Source of the DNA: Campylobacter sp. RM5004
GTDB taxonomy: Bacteria; Campylobacterota; Campylobacteria; Campylobacterales; Campylobacteraceae
Length of the DNA: 64,000 bases
Assembly (NCBI RefSeq): GCF_022369455.1
Contig: NZ_CP059599.1
Location: 958,409 to 1,022,408 of the forward strand
Direction: 5' to 3'
Shown: positions 1-8,111 of the stretch, one piece after another
How the letters are laid out: the number at the start of each line of letters is the position of its first letter
Numbering within the stretch: the first letter of the stretch is position 1
Made by a program: the position numbers and the translations under genes
The notes under the pieces: model-generated
What the model saw: the letters and a program-made list of their open reading frames with translations, nothing else
The model's database searches: none
What the model was told of the DNA's origin: nothing

Positions 1-2
1 AT

Positions 3-80
3 AATTATAAAGTTTATGTAAATACTGTTAAATATGGTCTTGTAGAAGATGAATTTATTTACGAGGTACATATACTTTGA
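3..80 (+). CDS. HP0268-family protein, C-terminal fragment (cut by window start)
   Basis: An open frame enters from the left edge and encodes 25 residues ending [11 protein letters not shown] before TGA at 78-80. From memory, the H. pylori HP0268 protein (a small basic protein described as a nuclease) ends in a very similar DFLYELHII, and in H. pylori HP0268 lies directly upstream of the miaB and acyltransferase genes, the same order as here. The stop overlaps the miaB TTG start by 2 bp, so the genes are translationally linked. Only the tail is visible, so the family call rests on this short match plus synteny. Confidence 0.6.
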   Translation, partial: NYKVYVNTVKYGLVEDEFIYEVHIL

Positions 81-1372
81 GTAAAAAATTATATATAGAA
101 ACTCTTGGCTGTGCAATGAACGTTCGTGATAGCGAGCGTATGATTGCAGAGCTTACTACTAAAGAAGGTTATGAAGTTACTACGAATAAAGCTGAAGCTG
201 ATTTAATTTTAATAAACACTTGCAGTGTTCGTGAAAAGCCGGTTCATAAATTATTTAGCGAAGTAGGGGGCTTTTTAAAAGAGAAAAAAGAAGGTGCAAA
301 AATAGGCGTTTGTGGTTGCACGGCTTCGCATTTAGGTAGCGAAATATTTAAGCGTGCTCCACAAGTTGATTTTGTATTAGGTGCAAGAAATATTAGTCGT
401 ATAACAGAAGCTATTAAAACTCCTAAATTTATAAGTAATGATATAAATTATGATGAGAGCGATTATGCTTTTGCTGATTTTAGAAATAGTATTTATAAAA
501 GCTATGTAAATATTATGATAGGTTGTGATAAGCATTGTGCTTATTGTATAGTTCCACATACTAGAGGAGATGAGCTTAGTATTCCTAAAAATATTATTTT
601 AAATGAAGTAAAAAAAGCAGTAGATAATGGTGCTAAAGAAGTATTTTTGCTAGGTCAAAATGTAAATAATTATGGTAAAAGATTTTCAAGCAATCATTCT
701 AAAATGGATTTTTCAGACCTTTTAAATGAGATTAGCGAAGTTAGTGGTTTAGAAAGAATTAGATTTACTAGCCCACATCCATTGCATATGGATGATAAAT
801 TTTTAGATACTTTTGCAAATAATCCTAAAGTGTGTAAAAGTATGCATATGCCGCTTCAAAGTGGAAGCACAACAATACTTAAAGCAATGAAGCGTGGATA
901 TACTAGAGAATGGTTTTTAAATAGAGCATTAAGATTAAGAGAATTAGTTCCAAATGCTAGTATTTCAACAGATATTATCGTAGCATTTCCAGGTGAGAGT
1001 GATGAAGATTTTGAACTTACACTTGATATGATGAGACAGGTTAGGTTTGAGCAAATATTTTCTTTTAAATATTCAAAAAGACCATTAACACCAGCTGCAA
1101 CTATGCCAAATCAAGTGCCAGTTGATATTGCAAGTGCAAGGCTTACTAGATTACAAAGTTTATATAATGAAATTTTAGATGAGATTAGTGCTGCTCAACT
1201 TAATAAAACTTATAAAGTTTATTTTGAAGAATTAAGAGAAAATCAAACAATAGCAGGAAGAAGCGATAATAATTTCTTAGTAGTTGTAAATGGTAGTGAA
1301 GAATTGTTAGGAAAAATGGTCGATGTAAAAATCACCAAAACTTCTAGGACAACCCTTTATGGCGAAATTTAA
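77..1372 (+). CDS. miaB: tRNA-2-methylthio-N6-dimethylallyladenosine synthase MiaB
   Basis: Radical SAM methylthiotransferase that adds a methylthio group to i6A37 of tRNAs reading U-starting codons. The 431 aa protein has the UPF0004 N-terminal domain with cluster cysteines at about C12, C49 and C81 (LGCAMN, NTCSVRE, CGCTAS), the radical SAM motif CxxxCxxC at C150/C154/C157 ([16 protein letters not shown]), and a C-terminal TRAM region ending [14 protein letters not shown]. Length is normal for the family. It starts with TTG at 77 behind a GAGG sequence about 10 bp upstream. It overlaps the downstream acyltransferase by 14 bp, as in the Helicobacter/Campylobacter miaB operon. Confidence 0.95.
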   Translation: MSKKLYIETLGCAMNVRDSERMIAELTTKEGYEVTTNKAEADLILINTCSVREKPVHKLFSEVGGFLKEKKEGAKIGVCGCTASHLGSEIFKRAPQVDFVLGARNISRITEAIKTPKFISNDINYDESDYAFADFRNSIYKSYVNIMIGCDKHCAYCIVPHTRGDELSIPKNIILNEVKKAVDNGAKEVFLLGQNVNNYGKRFSSNHSKMDFSDLLNEISEVSGLERIRFTSPHPLHMDDKFLDTFANNPKVCKSMHMPLQSGSTTILKAMKRGYTREWFLNRALRLRELVPNASISTDIIVAFPGESDEDFELTLDMMRQVRFEQIFSFKYSKRPLTPAATMPNQVPVDIASARLTRLQSLYNEILDEISAAQLNKTYKVYFEELRENQTIAGRSDNNFLVVVNGSEELLGKMVDVKITKTSRTTLYGEI

Positions 1373-1994
1373 AATTAAGCTTTTGGCTTTTTTTGTATAT
1401 TTAGTTTTAAATTTAATTTATTTTACTTGTAAGAAAAAATTTTATGGTGAAAAAACCTTGCCAAAAGAGCCTTGTGTAGTGCTTTTTTGGCATGGAAAAC
1501 TTACTATGATGGCATTTATCTTTGCTTATATTAAAAAAAATGGCTATACAAAAACTCCTTATGTATTAATTAGCAAACATAAAGATGGAGAGCTAATTTC
1601 TAGTGTTATGGAGTTTTTTGGCATTAAATCCGTTCGTGGAAGCACTTATGATTCAGCCTTAGAAGCCTTAAGGCAAATTAAAATCTTATTAAAAGAAGGT
1701 CATGATGTATTTATAACCCCAGATGGCCCTAGAGGACCTTATCATAGTATTTCGGTAGGCTCTTATAAAATAGCTAGCAAATATAACATTCCTACCATTA
1801 TTTTTGATAATGCTGCAAGTAGGGTTTATAGAGCTAAGAGTTGGGATAAAATGATATTAGCAAAGCCATTTTCAACCATAGCTTATATTATTTCAAAACC
1901 TATTAATTTAAGCGTTGAAAATCCTGAAGATGAATTAAGTAAAAATTTTGCTATATTAGAAGAAAAATTACAGCAAGAAGGATATTATGTTTAG
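1359..1994 (+). CDS. Lysophospholipid acyltransferase family protein (DUF374)
   Basis: A 211 aa membrane-associated acyltransferase of the LPLAT/DUF374 type, expected to transfer acyl chains to a lipid substrate at the inner membrane; the substrate is not known. After one N-terminal hydrophobic segment (about residues 7-24) come FWHGKL (H45, in place of the usual HX4D-type site), SKHKDGELI (72-80), VRGST (92-96) and TPDGPRGP (120-127), the typical DUF374 block order. It overlaps miaB at its start and the next gene at its end by 8 bp, so it belongs to the same operon. An A8 run lies inside the gene near 1532 but the frame is intact. Confidence 0.85.
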   Translation: MAKFKIKLLAFFVYLVLNLIYFTCKKKFYGEKTLPKEPCVVLFWHGKLTMMAFIFAYIKKNGYTKTPYVLISKHKDGELISSVMEFFGIKSVRGSTYDSALEALRQIKILLKEGHDVFITPDGPRGPYHSISVGSYKIASKYNIPTIIFDNAASRVYRAKSWDKMILAKPFSTIAYIISKPINLSVENPEDELSKNFAILEEKLQQEGYYV

Positions 1995-2958
1995 CATTAG
2001 AAAATATCTATCAAGTGTATTTATAAATGTAGTTTTAAAAGATAAAGCCTTTGTGATTGAATCGTATTCGGTTAAGAAGGAAAAAATCATAAAAACTCAG
2101 CAAAGAACTTTCAGTGATGAAGAAAAGCAAAAAGCATTAAAACATATAAAAGATTTAATTGATAATCATTATTTTACTTATGTGTCTTTATTATTTACTA
2201 GTATTGGACAAGGAATGATTCCTACTATAAATAAAAATGAACTACAAAGATACGGAGTAGATGATAGTGCTATAACTTTAAAAACTTTTGATAATTCATT
2301 TTTATATGCTTCAAAAGTTGAGCTTGAAAATTCAAATGTAATTATTGATAATTTACATGTTGATTTAATATTTTCTCCATTTGTAATATTGAGTAAATTG
2401 ATAAAAGATAAAAGAGCCGATGGTTTTGTTTATGAAGGAATAAATTTATTTGTTTTAAAATACAATGAATTTATAACTTTAATGATTTATGAAAATAATA
2501 AGTTTAAGTTTGGAAGTTATTTTGAACTTAAGATAAATAAAGAAAATGAAGAAGAAGAAAATATTGAGCTAGAAGAAGAATTAGAAATAGAAAATGATGA
2601 TGATGCTTTAGAAGAGCTTGATTTTGATGAGCTTGATAATATAAAGCTTGATGATGATTTTAATTTAGATGAGAATTTGAATACGGAAGTTAATGATGAA
2701 AGTTTAAATACTTTTAGTCTTGATATGCAGATATTTGAATACATAAATAGCGCTATTAAAGAGTTTTATGACAATGAAGTTTATGAGAGCGATTTTATAA
2801 ATAATATTATTATGTTTGAGCATGAGAAAAGCTCAAAAGCTATGCATTCATATATAGAAAGTGAATTATTGTTAAAACCTATTGTTTATAAGATAGATGT
2901 ATTTAAAGAAATGCTTAAATTAAGTTGCTTAGATTTAGGAGTGAAAATTGACTTATAG
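1987..2958 (+). CDS. Unrecognised acidic protein, possible PilM/GspL-like component
   Basis: 323 aa with no signal peptide or membrane segment. Residues 1-165 look like a cytoplasmic alpha/beta domain with long runs of alternating hydrophobics. Residues about 176-238 are an extremely acidic low-complexity linker (many Glu, then Asp-Glu-Leu repeats), followed by about 80 residues of folded tail. The two following genes look like PilN and PilO, so position suggests an ATPase-fold PilM-like partner at the base of a type IV pilus/type II secretion or DNA-uptake machine. I do not see the classical PilM motifs, so this role is inferred from context only. Overlaps both neighbours, so it is co-translated. 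Confidence 0.5.
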   Translation: MFSIRKYLSSVFINVVLKDKAFVIESYSVKKEKIIKTQQRTFSDEEKQKALKHIKDLIDNHYFTYVSLLFTSIGQGMIPTINKNELQRYGVDDSAITLKTFDNSFLYASKVELENSNVIIDNLHVDLIFSPFVILSKLIKDKRADGFVYEGINLFVLKYNEFITLMIYENNKFKFGSYFELKINKENEEEENIELEEELEIENDDDALEELDFDELDNIKLDDDFNLDENLNTEVNDESLNTFSLDMQIFEYINSAIKEFYDNEVYESDFINNIIMFEHEKSSKAMHSYIESELLLKPIVYKIDVFKEMLKLSCLDLGVKIDL

Positions 2959-3469
2959 TTTTAAAAAAGCCGAATTAAAACCTATATTAAATAAATTTAA
3001 CAAATTATGTTTTTATTTTTTAATATTCATAATTGTTGTTATTTTATTTTTTGCTGTTTATATAAAAATAAAGCAAGGCTTAGCATATAATGAAGCTGAA
3101 GAAGCTAGAATTAATAGTGAAAAAACAATAGAATTAATGCTAAAGCATAAAAATGAACTAGCTTTAAATAAAGAATATATAGCTTTAGTTGATGATATAA
3201 GTGCTTCAAATATTAATCTTAAAAAAAGTATAAAAAATCTATTTGATTTAGTTCCTGATAGCATTGTTTTAAATGAAGTTTTGATGGAGCAAAAAAGTTT
3301 ATTAATTAAGGGAATTACACCTACTAAAGAAATTTATAATAATCTTTTGCAAACTCCATTACAAAGTATTTTTGAAACTACAAAAACAAATTTTATTCAA
3401 CTAAAATCAGGTTGGTATAATTTTGTAAGCATAAATACTATTGAAAATTCAGAGGGTTTTAATGAATAA
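2948..3469 (+). CDS. PilN-like inner-membrane protein (putative transformation/T2SS platform)
   Basis: 173 aa: short cytoplasmic tail, one transmembrane helix at about residues 21-43, a Glu/Lys-rich coiled-coil segment to about 95, and a C-terminal domain containing VPDSIVLNEVLMEQ and LLIKGITPTKEIYNNLLQ. That phrase order (polar-Pro start, strand, then iLxG-tpt-ifnllq) is typical of PilN and the GspL C-terminus. Starts at TTG 2948 behind AGGAG, overlapping the upstream gene by 11 bp. Together with the next gene it would form a PilN/PilO-type heterodimer. C. jejuni uses a related apparatus for natural transformation; assignment here is by architecture, not by recognised identity. Confidence 0.5.
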   Translation: MTYSFKKAELKPILNKFNKLCFYFLIFIIVVILFFAVYIKIKQGLAYNEAEEARINSEKTIELMLKHKNELALNKEYIALVDDISASNINLKKSIKNLFDLVPDSIVLNEVLMEQKSLLIKGITPTKEIYNNLLQTPLQSIFETTKTNFIQLKSGWYNFVSINTIENSEGFNE

Positions 3470-3980
3470 AGATAATAGCACAAATAAAATTGATATAGTA
3501 AAATTATTATTATGGCTTAGTGTATTTTTAATAGCTATTTTTAGCCTTAGTGCTTTATTAATAATTCCTAGTGTAAATAAATTAAAAATCGCAAATGAAG
3601 TTCTAAGCTCTTCTAATTCTAAACTAAGCCAAAATAAGGGCAAATTAGATAATATAGATAGACAATTAAATGAATATTTAGCAGAAAATAAAACTAATTT
3701 AGACAAAATTCATAATGATTTTGATATTGAGAAATTTAAAAATCATTGCAAAACTTTCTTTGATGATGTAAAGCTTGATAAAAATGTAGATTTTAATGAA
3801 GAATATGTAAGTTATCAATTATTTGTAAGCACAAAGATTACAAGTCCAGCGATTTTTTATAATTTCATAGATTCATTAGAAAACTATCCTAATATTTTAA
3901 GAGTTCATTTTCCTATAATTTTAAAATCTGAAAAAGATTTGATAAAAGCTCAATTTAATTTACAAGTTTATAAAAGATAA
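3462..3980 (+). CDS. PilO-like inner-membrane protein (putative transformation/T2SS platform)
   Basis: 172 aa from ATG 3462, chosen because AGAGGG lies 6-11 bp upstream; a longer TTG reading from 3441 has no such site. One transmembrane helix at about residues 12-35, then a coiled coil (about 38-85) and a small C-terminal domain with YVSYQLFVSTKITSPAIFYN, which fits the PilO/GspM ferredoxin-like fold. The start overlaps the end of the PilN-like gene by 8 bp. The gene closes the operon: its stop codon sits in the stem of a terminator hairpin. The function is inferred from topology and gene order. Confidence 0.5.
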   Translation: MNKDNSTNKIDIVKLLLWLSVFLIAIFSLSALLIIPSVNKLKIANEVLSSSNSKLSQNKGKLDNIDRQLNEYLAENKTNLDKIHNDFDIEKFKNHCKTFFDDVKLDKNVDFNEEYVSYQLFVSTKITSPAIFYNFIDSLENYPNILRVHFPIILKSEKDLIKAQFNLQVYKR

Positions 3981-3999
3981 GCCCAAATAAATGGGCTTA
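3978..3999. terminator. Bidirectional intrinsic terminator between the PilO-like gene and sodB
   Basis: Perfect 8 bp stem TAAGCCCA / TGGGCTTA (3978-3985 and 3992-3999) with a 6 nt loop, followed by an AT-rich stretch on both sides. It lies exactly between two convergent genes and begins within the stop codon of the plus-strand gene, so it can serve both. Confidence 0.75.
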
Positions 4000-4002
4000 A
4001 TA

Positions 4003-4635
4003 TTATTTATGAAGTTCGTTAGCGTAGAATTTAACTGAATTAAAACCTTCTTTTAAAGCCCATTCATAAGCTTTGCTTACGAAATCCCAGTTAATATGCT
4101 TATAAAACTCTTCTAAATAAGCTGCTCTTGCGTTTCTGTGGTCAATATAATAAGCGTGCTCCCAAACATCAACTACTAACAATGGAACTTTATTTTCTGT
4201 AATAGGAGTTTGAGCATTGCTAGTTTTAACTAATTCTAATTTTTTAGTATCAAGATTTAGCACAAGCCAAAACCAACCACTACCAAATAAAGCAGTAGCA
4301 CCTTTAACAAACTCATCTTTAAAATTACTACAGGTATTAAAGTTTTCTTCAATAGCTTTTTGTAATTCTTCGCTCATTTTGCTTTCTACTGGGCTAATGC
4401 AATCAAAATAAAAATCATGATTATATACTTGAGCAGCATTGTTAAAAATACCATCTTTAGAACTTAGAATAATTTCAACTAAATCTTTTTTCTCATAATC
4501 AGTTCCTGCGATTAGATTATTTAGATTATTTACATAAGTTTGATGGTGTTTGCCATAGTGAAAATTAAAAGTTTCTTCACTCAAAAATCCAGAAAATGCA
4601 TTTGTTGCATAATTTAATGTTCTTAGTTTAAACAT
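4003..4635 (-). CDS. sodB: Superoxide dismutase [Fe]
   Basis: Cytosolic enzyme that dismutates superoxide to hydrogen peroxide and oxygen. The 210 aa sequence keeps all four metal ligands at the family positions: H26 (NFHYGKHHQTYVNNLN), H73 (YNHDFYFDC), D156 and H160 (DVWEHAYYIDHRNAR). Q69 in the second-sphere position supports the iron form rather than manganese. ATG at 4635 has AAGGAG just upstream. Monocistronic and convergent with the PilO-like gene. The motif NHDFYFDC departs from the usual NHTFYWNC; this is a tolerated variation, not loss of a ligand. Confidence 0.95.
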   Translation of the reverse strand: MFKLRTLNYATNAFSGFLSEETFNFHYGKHHQTYVNNLNNLIAGTDYEKKDLVEIILSSKDGIFNNAAQVYNHDFYFDCISPVESKMSEELQKAIEENFNTCSNFKDEFVKGATALFGSGWFWLVLNLDTKKLELVKTSNAQTPITENKVPLLVVDVWEHAYYIDHRNARAAYLEEFYKHINWDFVSKAYEWALKEGFNSVKFYANELHK

Positions 4636-4680
4636 TTCTATCTCCTTAAATTAATTTGCATAGATAATATAACATAAAAA

Positions 4681-4693
4681 GATAATATTTATC
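4681..4693. promoter_or_regulatory. Small inverted repeat upstream of sodB (possible operator)
   Basis: GATAA-TAT-TTATC lies about 45 bp upstream of the sodB start. The arms resemble half-sites of iron-type operators (Fur boxes contain GATAAT arrays), and sodB is often iron- or peroxide-responsive, but 5 bp arms in AT-rich DNA are weak evidence. Confidence 0.25.
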
Positions 4694-4707
4694 CTATTTT
4701 ATTTTCA

Positions 4708-4726
4708 AATTCCTATTTCAAATTCT
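4708..4726 (+). repeat. Dispersed 19 bp repeat unit, forward orientation
   Basis: AATTCCTATTTCAAATTCT, the consensus form of the dispersed family in this window. Single unit between the divergent sodB and DUF4198 genes; this is one of the few copies not at the 3' end of a gene. Confidence 0.8.
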
Positions 4727-4836
4727 TTTACTTTTTTATATTTAATAGTAAATATTAAAATTACAATCATTTTAAGCTAAAATTTATTTAGAATTTCTAT
4801 AATAATCACTATCAAATTAAAATTAAAGGATACACT

Positions 4837-5550
4837 ATGAAATTAAGTAAAATCGCATTCGCAAGTTTATTTGTTGCAAGCACAGCATTTGCTCATCAAT
4901 TTTTTCCTATGAAAACAGATAATGGCTATAAAGTAGGCTTTTGGGCTGATGATCACTGGGGTCAATATCAAAGCGATAGAGTATTTGGAATTAGTGCTTA
5001 TGATGCAAATGGCAAGAGATTAAAAGCTGGATATGATTATTTAAATAATAAGATTTTTATAGAAGGAAATCCATCAGTTGCTACTATGAATTATGATTTT
5101 GGTTATTATACTTTTACAAAAGATGGCAAGCATTATGCTTTTGCTAGAAATGAAATCACAGATATTACTGGAGCAAACGAAGTAACCCAAACTAGAAAAA
5201 TTTATAAACTAGGTAAAAGTATTTATGAATGGAATGAAGCTTCTAGTAAAGCTCTTGGCTTAAAATTTGAAATTGTTCCTTTAGAAAATCCACTAGTAAA
5301 AAAGGTTGGAGATAAACTAAAAGTTTTAGTTTTACTTGATGGCAAACCTGTTAGTGGTGTAGAATTTGAAGATCAAAATGATGATATTGATGGTGTAGTA
5401 ACTGATAAAAATGGTCAAGCTACATTAACTCTTACAAAACCACAAGATGGACTTCAAATAATTGCAGCAGGAATTAAAATACCATATAACCTTGATAGAT
5501 ACGGCGATACATTACAACTTACTGCAACTCTTAGCTTTAAATCTAAGTAA
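4837..5550 (+). CDS. DUF4198 domain-containing periplasmic protein
   Basis: 237 aa with a clear signal peptide (MKLSKIAFASLFVASTAFA, cleavage before H20 Q21). The mature part is rich in aromatic and acidic residues and ends in an Ig-like/transthyretin-like domain (GKPVSGVEFEDQNDDIDGVVTDKNGQATLTL), the arrangement of DUF4198 proteins. Some members act with nickel or cobalt transporters as periplasmic metal-handling components, and the new N-terminus HQFFP could bind metal, but no transporter gene is adjacent. ATG has AAAGGA 7 bp upstream. It is followed by a long hairpin and then the thioredoxin-like gene, so the two may share a transcript. Confidence 0.75.
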   Translation: MKLSKIAFASLFVASTAFAHQFFPMKTDNGYKVGFWADDHWGQYQSDRVFGISAYDANGKRLKAGYDYLNNKIFIEGNPSVATMNYDFGYYTFTKDGKHYAFARNEITDITGANEVTQTRKIYKLGKSIYEWNEASSKALGLKFEIVPLENPLVKKVGDKLKVLVLLDGKPVSGVEFEDQNDDIDGVVTDKNGQATLTLTKPQDGLQIIAAGIKIPYNLDRYGDTLQLTATLSFKSK

Positions 5551-5572
5551 TTTATAAAGTTAGTTAAACCTT

Positions 5573-5607
5573 TTGCCTTAAAATAGATTAAAAATATTTT
5601 AAGGCAA
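5573..5607 (+). promoter_or_regulatory. 13 bp perfect hairpin running into the ribosome binding site
   Basis: TTGCCTTAAAATA (5573-5585) pairs perfectly with TATTTTAAGGCAA (5595-5607) around a 9 nt loop. The 3' arm runs into the AAGGA Shine-Dalgarno (5606-5610) of the gene starting at 5611. No T-run follows, so it is not a standard terminator; it may occlude translation or protect an upstream transcript end. Confidence 0.6.
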
Positions 5608-5610
5608 GGA

Positions 5611-6090
5611 ATGAAACTAAAAATTTTATTAATTATTTTAATACTTTCATCTCTTTTATTTGTATATAAGGATATTATAAATAATCATAAAGAAGTTAAT
5701 ACTTTTGAACTATCTTATATAGATTTAGATATGATTAAGGACTTAAAGGCTTATACTTTAGTTAATTTTTGTAGCAGTAATAATTCTATATGCAATAAAT
5801 TTCAACCTACTTTAAAAATTTTATTTAATGAATTAAGTGGGAATGATATTAAAATTTTTAATATTAATATCTTTGAAAATACAGAATTATTGAATAATTT
5901 TCCTATTAATTTAATACCTATTCAATTCTTTTTTACAAAAGATGGTAAAAGCTACAAGCCTAGCGAGGCTTTAGGTTTAGATTTTCAAAATACTATTATG
6001 AATGAGAAGGAATTTTACTATCACATAGGCGTTTTAAGCAAAGAAGAGATAATAAAAATCCTTAATGAAATGCAATTAAATCAACTCTAA
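5611..6090 (+). CDS. Thioredoxin-fold protein with an altered active site, membrane-anchored or exported
   Basis: 159 aa: N-terminal hydrophobic segment (about 3-18) acting as anchor or signal, then a thioredoxin-like domain. Visible are the central strand and active-site region YTLVNFCSSNNSICNKFQPTLK, a middle strand KIFNINIFEN, and the cis-proline loop NLIPIQFFFTKDGK (P103). Where the family has CxxC this protein has NSIC: only the second cysteine (C61) is kept, and an extra cysteine sits at C54. It may be a monothiol, chaperone-like or inactive member, or use C54-C61. Its 3' end overlaps the convergent gntK by 15 bp. Confidence 0.6.
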   Translation: MKLKILLIILILSSLLFVYKDIINNHKEVNTFELSYIDLDMIKDLKAYTLVNFCSSNNSICNKFQPTLKILFNELSGNDIKIFNINIFENTELLNNFPINLIPIQFFFTKDGKSYKPSEALGLDFQNTIMNEKEFYYHIGVLSKEEIIKILNEMQLNQL

Positions 6091-6579
6091 TTGATTTAAT
6101 GCATTTTCTACAATATCACCTATCGGAGCATCTATACTTATATTTATAACAAGCTCTTCATCTTTAGGAAATTCTAGCGTTGCAAATTGTGAATCAATCA
6201 TATTTTCTTTCATATAATGACCACTTCTTTTACTCATTCTTTGCATGATTAAATCTTTATCACCATATAAATGTATAAAAATGATTTTGCCTGATTTTCT
6301 TATTTCATCTCTATACTTTTTCTTAAGAGCTGAGCATGCAATAACACATGAGCGTTCTCTTCTTGAAATTGAGAAAAACACATCAGAAATTCTTTCAAGC
6401 CAAGGCTTTCTATCTTCATCATTTAAAGGTGTTCCGCTTTGCATTTTTTCTATATTTGCTCTTGGGTGTAAATCATCTCCATCTATAAAACTAGCTCCTA
6501 AATTATTAGCAAGCATAGCTCCTACCGTGCTTTTACCGCAGCCACAAACACCCATTACTACAATGTTATAATGTTTCAT
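6076..6579 (-). CDS. gntK: Gluconokinase
   Basis: Phosphorylates gluconate to 6-phosphogluconate. 167 aa with the P-loop GVCGCGKST at residues 10-18, DGDDLHPRANIEKMQSGTPLNDEDRKPWL after it (typical of GntK), a CSALKKKYRD motif and a C-terminal SGHYMKENMIDSQFATLE region. Normal length. Divergent from the gluconate permease with a 78 bp shared intergenic region carrying a 9 bp inverted repeat, so both are probably co-regulated. No 6-phosphogluconate dehydratase or aldolase is present in the window. Gluconate use is uncommon in C. jejuni, which suggests a different Campylobacter species. Confidence 0.92.
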   Translation of the reverse strand: MKHYNIVVMGVCGCGKSTVGAMLANNLGASFIDGDDLHPRANIEKMQSGTPLNDEDRKPWLERISDVFFSISRRERSCVIACSALKKKYRDEIRKSGKIIFIHLYGDKDLIMQRMSKRSGHYMKENMIDSQFATLEFPKDEELVINISIDAPIGDIVENALNQLELI

Positions 6580-6590
6580 TTTAATCCTTT

Positions 6591-6614
6591 GTTAAAAATC
6601 TTGCTATTTTTAAC
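6591..6614. promoter_or_regulatory. Inverted repeat in the gntK/gntT divergent promoter region (candidate operator)
   Basis: GTTAAAAAT (6591-6599) and ATTTTTAAC (6606-6614) form a perfect 9 bp inverted repeat with a 6 bp spacer. It is centred about 23 bp upstream of the gntK start and 55 bp upstream of the gntT start, the position expected for a shared regulator site. No regulator gene is adjacent. Confidence 0.45.
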
Positions 6615-6657
6615 TTATTTTTCTTAATATTACATAAATTTCTAAAAAGGAGAAGTT

Positions 6658-8025
6658 ATGGAGCTTAGTGCCTCTTATTTATTATGTGTCGCTGCTATTG
6701 CAGTTGTTTTATTATTATTTATGATTATGAAGCTTAAAATTCATGCTTTTATATCATTAATAATCGTAAGTTTTTTAACTGCTCTTGCAGCTAATACTCC
6801 ACTAGATAAGATTTTAGGAGTAATGTTAGGTGGTTTTGGTTCAACTTTAGCAAGTGTTGCTTTATTAGTTGGTGTTGGTGCAATGATAGGCAAAATATTA
6901 GAAGTATCAGGTGGAGCTCAAGTTTTAGCAGATACTTTGATTGAATATTTTGGCATAAATAAAGCTCCTTTTGCTTTAGGTTTAGCGTCATTAATATTTG
7001 CATTTCCTATATTTTTTGATGCTGGTCTTATTGTAATGCTACCTGTTATTTTAAGTGTTGCTCATAAGCTAAAAGGCTCAATTTTAACCTATGCACTTCC
7101 TTCTGTTGGTGCGTTTTCTGTAATGCACGTATTTTTACCACCACACCCTGGACCTGTTGCTGCGGCTGCAACTATTGATGCGAATATTGGTTGGGTATTA
7201 ATATTAGGTCTTGTAATAGGTTTGCCTACATGGTATTTTAGTTCTTATTTATTTGGACTTTATTCAGGTAAGAAAATGTATTTTAAAGCACCTGACTTAT
7301 TTGAAGATGAAAAAATTGAAATTAAGAAAAAGCCTAAGTTCTTAACCGTTTTAATGATTTTATTAACTCCTGTTGTTTTAATTTTCATTAGTGCAATAAT
7401 CTCATCTATGCAAAAACTTGAAGTGCTTTCAAAAAGCAGCGTTTTATTTAATTCTTTAAATCTTTTAGGACAAACTCCTATTGCTTTAATGATTACATTA
7501 ATAATTTGTATTATTACATTTTATAATACTTTAGGTGCAAAAAATATTGAAAAATACTGCGAAAAATCACTTCCTGCAATTTGCTCTGTTGTTTTAGTTA
7601 CAGGAGCAGGTGGAATGTTTGGTGGGGTTTTAAGAGCTAGCGGTATAGGCGATGCTTTAGCTGGAACTTTAGCTAATTTAGGTGTTCCGGTAATTTTAGC
7701 AGGATTTATAATAGCTGCTGCAATTAGAATAGCTCAAGGCTCAGCAACCGTTGCACTAACAACTGCAGCAGGTTTAATGGCACCTGTAATTGCTTCTTAT
7801 ACAGGCTTAGAAGAATTTGATAAAGTTGCAATTGTTTTAGCTATTGCTTGCGGTAGTGTAGTTTGCTCTCACTTTAATGATTCAGGTTTTTGGCTTGTTA
7901 AAGGATTGTTTGGACTTGACGAAAAAACAACTCTTAAAACATGGACAATGCTAGAAACTTTAATCGGAGTTATAGGTTTTATCTTTATTCTAATTATTCT
8001 AGCTATTTATAAATTTATTTTCTAA
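6658..8025 (+). CDS. gntT: Gluconate:H+ symporter, GntP family
   Basis: 455 aa, almost entirely hydrophobic with roughly 12-14 transmembrane segments, expected to import gluconate across the inner membrane. Family signatures seen are ALLVGVGAMIGKILEVSGGAQVLADTL-type text near residues 68-95, FFDAGLIVMLPV, HVFLPPHPGPVAAA and GSATVALTTAAGLMAPV. Length matches GntP/GntT. ATG 6658 has AAGGAGA 5-11 bp upstream. Paired with divergent gntK it forms a minimal gluconate uptake and activation module. The stop codon is 5 bp from a dispersed repeat hairpin that may terminate the transcript. Specific substrate within the GntP family (gluconate versus other sugar acids) is inferred from gntK. Confidence 0.9.
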   Translation: MELSASYLLCVAAIAVVLLLFMIMKLKIHAFISLIIVSFLTALAANTPLDKILGVMLGGFGSTLASVALLVGVGAMIGKILEVSGGAQVLADTLIEYFGINKAPFALGLASLIFAFPIFFDAGLIVMLPVILSVAHKLKGSILTYALPSVGAFSVMHVFLPPHPGPVAAAATIDANIGWVLILGLVIGLPTWYFSSYLFGLYSGKKMYFKAPDLFEDEKIEIKKKPKFLTVLMILLTPVVLIFISAIISSMQKLEVLSKSSVLFNSLNLLGQTPIALMITLIICIITFYNTLGAKNIEKYCEKSLPAICSVVLVTGAGGMFGGVLRASGIGDALAGTLANLGVPVILAGFIIAAAIRIAQGSATVALTTAAGLMAPVIASYTGLEEFDKVAIVLAIACGSVVCSHFNDSGFWLVKGLFGLDEKTTLKTWTMLETLIGVIGFIFILIILAIYKFIF

Positions 8026-8030
8026 TTTCA

Positions 8031-8061
8031 AATTCCTATTTCAAATTCTTTTTGAAATAGG
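8031..8061 (+). terminator. Dispersed repeat pair forming a hairpin 3' of gntT
   Basis: A forward repeat unit (8031-8049) is followed at once by a partial reverse unit. CCTATTTCAAA (8035-8045) pairs perfectly with TTTGAAATAGG (8051-8061) around a 5 nt loop, and a T-rich stretch follows. It begins 5 bp after the gntT stop codon, so a terminator role is likely. Confidence 0.65.
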
Positions 8062-8104
8062 GATATTTTATTCTTTTTTATATTATTTCTTAAAATTTTC
8101 TTAT

Positions 8105-8111
8105 GGGGGGG
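8105..8111 (+). repeat. G7 homopolymer tract upstream of the molybdoenzyme gene
   Basis: Seven consecutive G in a very AT-rich intergenic region, about 118 bp before the start codon at 8229. It is the longest G or C run I found in the window. Campylobacter poly-G tracts commonly vary in length and drive phase variation; here the tract lies outside any recognised gene. Confidence 0.6.

Noticed and set aside
1532-1539. A8 run in the acyltransferase gene as a phase-variation switch
   Set aside because: The frame is intact, all family motifs are present on both sides, and A8 runs are common in this AT-rich genome.
2517-2744. Serine-rich open frame on the minus strand
   Set aside because: It is the antisense of the acidic low-complexity linker of the gene at 1987-2958; the poly-Ser composition is a mirror of GAA/GAT codons and there is no ribosome binding site.
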